DNA from: a virus
Reading direction: 5' to 3' (one strand)
Virus record (IMG/VR): IMGVR_UViG_3300042922_000836
Span: 62,001-126,000 of that record
DNA: 64,000 bases
This document shows, piece after piece, positions 58,983 to 64,000 of the stretch. A model generated the notes under the pieces. It was not told the DNA's origin. It saw nothing but the letters and a program-made list of their open reading frames with translations, and ran no database searches. Position 1 is the first letter of the stretch. Every line of letters begins with the position of its first letter. A program made the position numbers and the translations under genes.

Positions 58983-59013
58983 ATTGAATTTTTATTGATT
59001 TTTCCATGCAATT

Positions 59014-59043
59014 ATATAACATTTATAATCTTAATTTCCTTAC
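59014..59043 (-). promoter_or_regulatory. Pmid-24
   Basis: Full consensus, 61 nt upstream of Pmid-23. Confidence 0.85.
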
Positions 59044-59084
59044 ATATTGCATTTAAGGAAATTTTAAAAATATACTTTACAATT

Positions 59085-59114
59085 ATATAACACTTATTTT
59101 TTATGATTCCTTAC
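59085..59114 (-). promoter_or_regulatory. Pmid-25
   Basis: Full consensus, 71 nt upstream of Pmid-24. Confidence 0.85.
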
Positions 59115-59203
59115 AGATCGTAGTGTAACACTTTTGTCACACATTTTTAACTAAAATTTACCGATTGCATATTTGAATTATTTGTAAATTAATCTTTACA
59201 ATA

Positions 59204-59233
59204 ATATAACACTTAAAAACACTGATTCCTTAC
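59204..59233 (-). promoter_or_regulatory. Pmid-26, outermost of the tandem set
   Basis: Full consensus. The rightmost of all 26 copies, 119 nt upstream of Pmid-25. Confidence 0.85.
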
Positions 59234-59261
59234 ACCTAAAATTTACCAGTAAAAATATGGT

Positions 59262-59289
59262 AAAAAATAGGAGGCATCACTGCCTCCTA
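59262..59289 (-). terminator. Strong terminator of the regulator gene
   Basis: TAGGAGGC and GCCTCCTA form an 8-bp stem with a 6-nt loop, followed on the minus strand by TTTTTTACC. It insulates the regulator from the tandem Pmid array just beyond. Confidence 0.9.
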
Positions 59290-59312
59290 AATCTTACCAG
59301 TATCGTCTGGGA

Positions 59313-60701
59313 TTATTTACCAAAATGTTTTTTAACCATTTTTTGGAATTTTTCTATTAAATACCATTTTTCAAGCTTGTTACAATATATGGTATATAAG
59401 GAAATATTATCCATATATTCAATATCACTTTCTGTGTATTCCGACTCTTGACCGACTTTTAAATTATTATACACTTCGTGAGATTCAAGCCACTTGAAAT
59501 AATTTACCATATTATGGTTAAAAGCACCGTCTATCACATGGTGTATATTAAAGTTACCGTCTTTTATCGCAGTATGTGAATTTTCGAGTTTGTCAAGGAA
59601 CTTTGTACCCTTTGTGACTTTTTTGTGTCCTGTCATCAATTCTTCAATAGCTTGATAATCTTTACGTCTGTATGACTTAATTGCGTCAATATCTTTAAAT
59701 TTCAATGCCACTTCACGAATTCGTGACATATGACCGCTTACGGTCTTCATACTGCATCCAACTTTTTCCGCTATTGCCAGATCCTGCCAGCCATATGACC
59801 GATATTTTAAAATTTGTGCCTGTCTGGGAGTAATTTCCTTTAAAAAGGAATTAATTAACTCATTTTCTCCAGATTTTTCCAGTAGCCTGTCAATCTCGGA
59901 ATTGACACAAATCTGGGAATAAATACCATTTTCACCGTTCTCATCAAGTGTGTCTTCAATGTAAAGTTTTCTTGGAACATAATCAACTTTTCTGTGAAGT
60001 TTTTCTTCCTCAATTAAACTGTCAATATTTACCAGTGTAACATTTTTATCGGCAATCATGCTGGCAATCTCTTCCAGTTTAGCGGTTGAAACTTCCACTT
60101 TTTGGTGCTTTAGGATTTTTCTGGCAATAATCAAATTATTGTAAAGTTTGGTATTTTCGGTATTTTTTACCATTTTATTATTTCCGTATAAGGAATTTTT
60201 TACCATATTACAAGCTTTTAAAAATATTGATTTCATGGTATTTTTTGCCAGTATCATATCAGCATATTCACTGGAATTTAATTCCAGTCCGTCTTTTAAT
60301 TTTTGCTCCAGTTTATACCAGTAATTTAAGGTTTCAATGGGTATTTTTACCAGTTCTTCATACATTGCTAAATAGGCAATATTTACCAGATCCATAGAGT
60401 CATTGTTGATGCTTGACAAATTTTGGAAATTATTTACCATTTTAAGGTTATGAACTGACGGATTTTTTGACATAATATATTTGCAAGAATAACATGCACA
60501 TGTCACAGAAATGTCATATAGAATTTTCATTCTTAAAAGCGGGTATTTGGTAAACTTTTCCTTAATTTCTGCATTTACTTCTGCCAAAGTTTGGTAATTT
60601 TCAGGTACTACTAAATTTTCCATATTCTGGGCGATTAAAGGGTTTTTGGAATTTTCTTCCAGTGTGAGATTCTCCGAGTAAATTTTTACAGTTTTTTCCA
60701 T
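59313..60701 (-). CDS. Sigma-region-4/LuxR-type HTH regulator, candidate activator of Pmid
   Basis: This 462-residue protein has a clear C-terminal HTH at about 290-335 (ITPRQAQILKYRSYGWQDLA then EKVGCSMKTVSGHMSRIRE), as in sigma-70 region 4 or LuxR-type domains. About 280 largely helical residues precede it, with no phosphoacceptor domain. It could be a divergent sigma factor or a sigma-associated activator. It lies beside the Pmid array, has its own host-type promoter and terminator, and uses CTG for Leu more than its neighbours. The target is inferred from position only. Confidence 0.65.
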   Translation of the reverse strand: MEKTVKIYSENLTLEENSKNPLIAQNMENLVVPENYQTLAEVNAEIKEKFTKYPLLRMKILYDISVTCACYSCKYIMSKNPSVHNLKMVNNFQNLSSINNDSMDLVNIAYLAMYEELVKIPIETLNYWYKLEQKLKDGLELNSSEYADMILAKNTMKSIFLKACNMVKNSLYGNNKMVKNTENTKLYNNLIIARKILKHQKVEVSTAKLEEIASMIADKNVTLVNIDSLIEEEKLHRKVDYVPRKLYIEDTLDENGENGIYSQICVNSEIDRLLEKSGENELINSFLKEITPRQAQILKYRSYGWQDLAIAEKVGCSMKTVSGHMSRIREVALKFKDIDAIKSYRRKDYQAIEELMTGHKKVTKGTKFLDKLENSHTAIKDGNFNIHHVIDGAFNHNMVNYFKWLESHEVYNNLKVGQESEYTESDIEYMDNISLYTIYCNKLEKWYLIEKFQKMVKKHFGK

Positions 60702-60787
60702 TTTTTAGTACTTCCTTTTTTAAAATATAATTTTAGTCAAAGGTTATAATTGCATATTCAATTTTCAACTAAACCTTCGCCATGACT

Positions 60788-60816
60788 ATAGTATCACATT
60801 AAAGTTATTAAGTCAA
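60788..60816 (-). promoter_or_regulatory. Host-type promoter of the regulator gene
   Basis: TTGACT (60811-60816), 17-nt spacer, TACTAT (60788-60793), with the CCTATTGAC flank. A partial AACGNTNAAAGTAATAA-like sequence lies in the spacer and a TTTACCA copy at 60826. The rest of the gap 60817-61424 holds no convincing gene; a 71-codon minus-strand frame at 60978-61193 lacks a good start. Confidence 0.7.
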
Positions 60817-61424
60817 TAGGCAATTTTTACCAGTAATAATGTTTCCGATGGTAAATAATGGTATTTTTTTATAAATCACCCGAAGTCGCCTAAAATTTAC
60901 CAGTTTTTTAAATGGAAATATATGGTAATGCGACCTTTTGCTGTAAAGTCGAATTATACGGGGTATTTACCATTTTTTTAGGAGGTTTTCCGACCGAAAA
61001 TGAGGATTAGTAGGTACTTCTCATCGATCCAGTCCTTCCCAGAACCGATTGATTTGTCACTAAACAGCACTTTTCTTTCGGAAATTTCTTCGGTGCAAAG
61101 ATCATCACCAATACACTTCAAACTCTCATTGTAGTCACTAAAAACCGATTTTAACAGCACACAGAAATAGCCTTGTTTTTGGCTGTTTTTCACCTCTGTT
61201 TTGTCTTGTTTTGTGCGGATTCACATTGTTTTAAAGCTGAAACCCTCATGTTTCCTGTGTTTTATCGAAGATTACAGGTGGACAGGGGGTTATTTGTCAT
61301 TTATGGGGGTGTATTTTGAGCAGTAACCTACCTATTATATAGGAAGATAAAACATACAGCCAACTATAATACCCGCCTTAAATACGAACACAAGCTGTCA
61401 GGAACGGTTTTAAACGCACTCTAT

Positions 61425-61441
61425 AACGCATAAAGTAATAA
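61425..61441 (+). promoter_or_regulatory. Operator-like site AACGCATAAAGTAATAA
   Basis: A family match in the divergent control region, directly after CTAT that could serve as part of a -10 box. Confidence 0.45.
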
Positions 61442-61584
61442 TGTATAAACAGCACAAATACAGTCTGAATACTCGGTCAACAACCAACCTTATATATATG
61501 TAAAGCACTGTATCAGTTCACAGCAAAAGAAAATCCATAATCGCTGAAAGCCTTACAACATCAATGTTTATATAATGTATGTTC

Positions 61585-61601
61585 AACGTTGATAATAATA
61601 A
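61585..61601 (+). promoter_or_regulatory. Operator-like site AACGTTGATAATAATAA
   Basis: A two-mismatch family member, about 30 nt upstream of the integrase promoter. Confidence 0.4.
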
Positions 61602-61630
61602 TAGTTCACAAATATTTCACAAATACCCTA

Positions 61631-61679
61631 TTGACTTACCACCTATACTATGATATAATTATCGTGTTGAAAGTAATAA
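61631..61679 (+). promoter_or_regulatory. Host-type integrase promoter with operator-like site at the start
   Basis: TTGACT (61631-61636), 17-nt spacer, TATAAT (61654-61659), with the CCTATTGAC flank. CGTGTTGAAAGTAATAA at 61663-61679 covers the transcription start. GGAG precedes the ATG at 61705. Confidence 0.8.
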
Positions 61680-61704
61680 CACTTACAACAAAAGGAGAAT
61701 TTAT

Positions 61705-62496
61705 ATGATAAATACTTATGTTTCAGGCAATAGCACAATAACAGTTAATCCCGCTTTCAGAAGAGTAGTTGAACAGTGGAAACAGAGAAACAAAGTCGAG
61801 AAAGCCACTGTAGAGAATAACTTTCCGAAACAGGAGTTCACAGCAAAGCCTACAGCGAAATATTCTCTGTATACAACAGATGGCAGACCGAAACCAAAGT
61901 GCGGAGATGCAATTAAAGACAAGGACACCATACAGGCAATAAAAGAAGCTCTCCTTAACTCAGGCAAATTCGGATACCGCAACTACCTTATATATACAGT
62001 GGGCATAAATGTAGGTCGCAGAGCTGGTGACTTGCTTAAACTGAAGGTCAGTGATGTAATGTCCAAAGGAAACATAAAGTGTGAGATTGTCCATGTCGAG
62101 GAAAAGACAGGCAAGATTATAGAGTTCTACTTTAACGATACAATCAGAAATGCAATTGCAGAATACTTGAATTCACAGCCTGACCTTAAAGCTACAGATT
62201 ACCTGTTCAAAAGCCACAAGGGTGATGGTAGGTTGACCACAAAAGCATACTGGAGAATACTTAAAGATGTACAGAACCAGTTGCAACTCACAGATCACCT
62301 GTCAACACACAGTATGCGTAAAACCTTTGGATATCACAAGTACCAAGAATACAAAGGTCAGCAAATAGAGGGCGGGTTTGATGTGGTAGATATGTTACAG
62401 GATGCATACGGACACAGCAGTCGCAAACAGACCATGACTTATATAGGTATAAGCAAGGAAAACAAAAAGAAGTTGTATTGTGACTCTACACTATAA
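61705..62496 (+). CDS. Tyrosine recombinase (integrase)
   Basis: This 263-residue integrase keeps the full catalytic set: Arg106 in GRRAG, Lys in EKTGK (about 134), His202 and Arg205 in HSMRK, His237 in YGHSS and Tyr246 in TYIGI. The N-terminal arm is short, with no clear core-binding domain. Its DNA is richer in G+C and uses more CTG/GTC codons than the rest of the window, so it may have been gained separately. It is rightward, opposite to the early genes, as usual for phage integrases, and is repressed or timed by the operator-like sites before it. Confidence 0.88.
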   Translation: MINTYVSGNSTITVNPAFRRVVEQWKQRNKVEKATVENNFPKQEFTAKPTAKYSLYTTDGRPKPKCGDAIKDKDTIQAIKEALLNSGKFGYRNYLIYTVGINVGRRAGDLLKLKVSDVMSKGNIKCEIVHVEEKTGKIIEFYFNDTIRNAIAEYLNSQPDLKATDYLFKSHKGDGRLTTKAYWRILKDVQNQLQLTDHLSTHSMRKTFGYHKYQEYKGQQIEGGFDVVDMLQDAYGHSSRKQTMTYIGISKENKKKLYCDSTL

Positions 62497-62703
62497 TACA
62501 GGAAAGGAAGTTTGTGCATATGGTTAATACAGGTTAGAGGTTACAGGAAAAAGGACAGTGGTAGTGAAAGTGGTAACTCACAAACCAAAAAGTAAACCAC
62601 AAACCAACCACAACCACACAGGTAAACCACCCGCATCCAAACCACCGTAAAAGAAAGCGGTTACATATTATCTTCTCTTATATATCTTATCTAATAAGAT
62701 AGT

Positions 62704-62774
62704 GTTTAGTGTGCGTTTTTGCACACTGGATTGAGTAGTGTACTAAGGATAGTGTGCAATTTTGTACACTAAAC
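62704..62774 (+). repeat. Nested inverted-repeat cluster before the Bro-N gene
   Basis: GTTTAGTGT (62704-62712) and ACACTAAAC (62766-62774) are perfect inverse arms. Inside are further AGTGTRC half-sites: AGTGTGC (62708), GCACACT (62721), AGTGTACT (62737), AGTGTGCA (62751) and TGTACACT (62763). It lies in the gap 62497-62855, which otherwise has only a short Pro/Lys-rich frame of doubtful value. It looks like a multi-site operator, centromere or attachment site. Confidence 0.55.
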
Positions 62775-62855
62775 GAAAAGCGATAACTAAAAAAATTGAA
62801 AGGAAAACTTCAACTAAAACAAAAATAATTGAACAATTGAAAGGTGATTTAAAAT

Positions 62856-63986
62856 ATGATTATAAATAAAATGAAAGACAATGCAAATGCAATTTACAAT
62901 AATGAAATTGAAAATGAAAATGTAAACAACAACTTAGCTTTGGCTAAACAAGAGAATTTCGGCAATACAGAATGTGACTTCTGGAAAAATGATAATGGTC
63001 AGGTATTTATGACCAGAGATCAGATCGGACAGGCATTGGAATATAACAATCCAATGATAGCTATTTATAAAATACATGAAAGGCACAAGGAAAGATTAGA
63101 CCAATTTTCAGTATTAACCAAATTGACTAATACTGACGGAAAGTCTTATGATACCTATCTTTATTCTGCTAAAGGTGTCTATGAAATTTGCAGATGGAGT
63201 CAACAACCCAAAGCAGATACTTTCATGAATTGGGTATGGGATGTAATTGATGGTTTAAGAACAGGAAGTTTAGGAGATGGCTATTTAAAAACTATCAATA
63301 ACACGAATGTTCAATTACAAGCGGTTGCTAAAATGATTCAGGAACTTTATAAGCAAAATTTTAATATGCAAAATGATATAAATGTCTTAAAGAAATCATT
63401 GTTGCCGAAACCTGAATATTCCGCATGGAAGAATTCCATAAATCCCAAAATAACACAGTTGGCTGAAAAACTTCAAATCGATAAGAATAAAATTTTGAGT
63501 AGCATTTACATAGAAATAAAAAAGAGGCATTTAGTTAATTTGGAGGCATTACAGAGAATACTTTCTGAAGAAACAGGTTCTGATAAAACAACTCTTGATA
63601 CAGTTGAACAATATGCAAAAGATTATTTTGAAGAAATACTTGATGAAATGCTCATTAACAATGGATTGAAAGAATTGCCAGAACCATTAAAACAGTTAGA
63701 ACCGTCAGAACCTGTAAAGAATACAATTACTTTTGATGCTCTTGACCTTATTATAAATCCTCTTGTAGCAAGATATAAAGATAAATCCCCGCATGGAATT
63801 GTAACCCGCAGAAGAATTTTTTCAAAAATGAACGTAAACTGGCATAACAGAATTACAAGATATATGAAGAAATTCAACACTGAGAAAGAGCCTAAAAAAT
63901 CGGCACTTGTTTTACAAGACAAAACATTATTAAGTGAATTTAAGAAAGCAGTTAAAATATTATCAAATGAAAGTGTTCCTGTATAA
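62856..63986 (+). CDS. Bro-N domain antirepressor-like protein
   Basis: This 376-residue protein carries a Bro-N domain at about 40-140 (NDNGQVFMTRDQIGQALEY, YDTYLYSAKGVYEICRWSQQ, KADTFMNWVWDVIDGLR). A coiled region and a C-terminal DNA-binding-like domain follow, with a basic RRRIFSKMNVNWHNRITRYM stretch. Such proteins act as antirepressors or DNA-binding regulators in temperate phages. GAAAGGTG lies before the ATG. It is preceded by the palindromic cluster at 62704, probably its operator. Confidence 0.85.
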   Translation: MIINKMKDNANAIYNNEIENENVNNNLALAKQENFGNTECDFWKNDNGQVFMTRDQIGQALEYNNPMIAIYKIHERHKERLDQFSVLTKLTNTDGKSYDTYLYSAKGVYEICRWSQQPKADTFMNWVWDVIDGLRTGSLGDGYLKTINNTNVQLQAVAKMIQELYKQNFNMQNDINVLKKSLLPKPEYSAWKNSINPKITQLAEKLQIDKNKILSSIYIEIKKRHLVNLEALQRILSEETGSDKTTLDTVEQYAKDYFEEILDEMLINNGLKELPEPLKQLEPSEPVKNTITFDALDLIINPLVARYKDKSPHGIVTRRRIFSKMNVNWHNRITRYMKKFNTEKEPKKSALVLQDKTLLSEFKKAVKILSNESVPV

Positions 63987-64000
63987 TTAATAATGATAAA

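Larger units (their letters stand above)
59242..60972. repeat. Cluster of 15 TTTACCA/TGGTAAA heptamers
   Basis: Twelve copies of TTTACCA on the plus strand start at 59242, 59316, 59503, 60028, 60166, 60199, 60346, 60382, 60433, 60826, 60896 and 60966. Three inverse copies start at 59258, 60548 and 60849. They run through and around the regulator gene, including next to its -35 box. Seven in-gene copies fall in the same codon register. Confidence 0.5.

Noticed and set aside
38331-59233. Repeated 30-bp units read as a CRISPR array or dispersed repeat element
   Set aside because: The units are tens to thousands of bases apart, have no spacer regularity, keep only the two promoter boxes and always sit upstream of minus-strand genes.
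60978-61193. 71-codon minus-strand frame before the control region
   Set aside because: It begins with GTG without a proper Shine-Dalgarno sequence, lies in the divergent control region and has no recognisable pattern; it is probably chance.
62560-62650. Pro/Lys-rich short frame after the integrase as a gene
   Set aside because: It starts with GTG repeats in a low-complexity region, has no clear ribosome site and no neighbour overlap; support is too weak.
1-64000. tRNA or rRNA genes
   Set aside because: No T-loop/acceptor arrangement or rRNA-like GC-rich stretch was noticed on either strand by eye.

Overview
This window looks like part of a large temperate bacteriophage (or phage-plasmid) of a low-GC Firmicute, most likely a clostridial host. 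The evidence is AT-rich DNA, strong AGGAGG-type ribosome binding sites and host-type TTGACA/TATAAT promoters with 17-nt spacers. There is a complete phage replisome, an integrase, a Bro-N antirepressor, a sporulation-type SleB hydrolase and lipoproteins. No capsid, tail or terminase gene is present, so this is the early/middle half of a larger genome. The gene set recalls the large SPbeta / c-st / phiCD211 type of temperate siphovirus, but that is an inference. Nearly everything up to 60.7 kb is on the minus strand; only the integrase and the Bro-N gene are on the plus strand.

Layout. 1-3.3 kb: RNA-repair operon (polynucleotide kinase, RlaP nucleotidyltransferase, RNA ligase) with an inserted HNH endonuclease. 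3.3-5.8 kb: nucleotide metabolism (dNMP kinase, NadR-like ATPase, deoxyribonucleotidase, ThyX-like protein). 5.8-8.3 kb: envelope proteins. 8.5-18.7 kb: replication and recombination (ERCC4 nuclease, DNA polymerase III alpha, Cas4/RecB-type nuclease, primase, DnaB helicase, Sak4-like ATPase, SSB-like protein). 18.8-27.2 kb: small membrane/zinc proteins, NAMPT, HAD phosphatase, PRPP synthetase and RNase H. 27.4-35.2 kb: a regulatory and host-interaction stretch with a degenerate tyrosine-recombinase-fold protein (candidate repressor), a MazF/PemK-like protein, a DUF262 protein and a methyltransferase. 35.5-58.2 kb: about 50 small, mostly unknown genes plus ClpX, an amidoligase with a glutamine amidotransferase, and a J-domain protein. 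58.2-59.3 kb: a structured non-coding locus. 59.3-64 kb: a sigma/LuxR-like regulator, a divergent control region, integrase and Bro-N protein.

Regulation is the most striking part. A 30-bp promoter, GTAAGGAA-N14-TGTTATAT, is repeated 26 times with invariant spacing, always on the minus strand and only between 38.3 and 59.2 kb. It defines a phage-specific, probably middle, regulon. Five tandem copies drive a roughly 650-nt structured RNA that ends at a strong terminator. One copy drives a leader containing a near-perfect type I hammerhead ribozyme. A second motif, AACGNTNAAAGTAATAA, sits at or near the start of early promoters and probably binds the repressor. The ends made by the ribozyme and by MazF-like nucleases are the kind of RNA ends the RNA-repair operon handles.

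Three replication genes, and perhaps two others, have no ATG/GTG/TTG at the place where their Shine-Dalgarno sequence and conserved N-terminus put the start. An ATA or ATC codon is there instead. All functions are read from motifs by eye; no database search was run.
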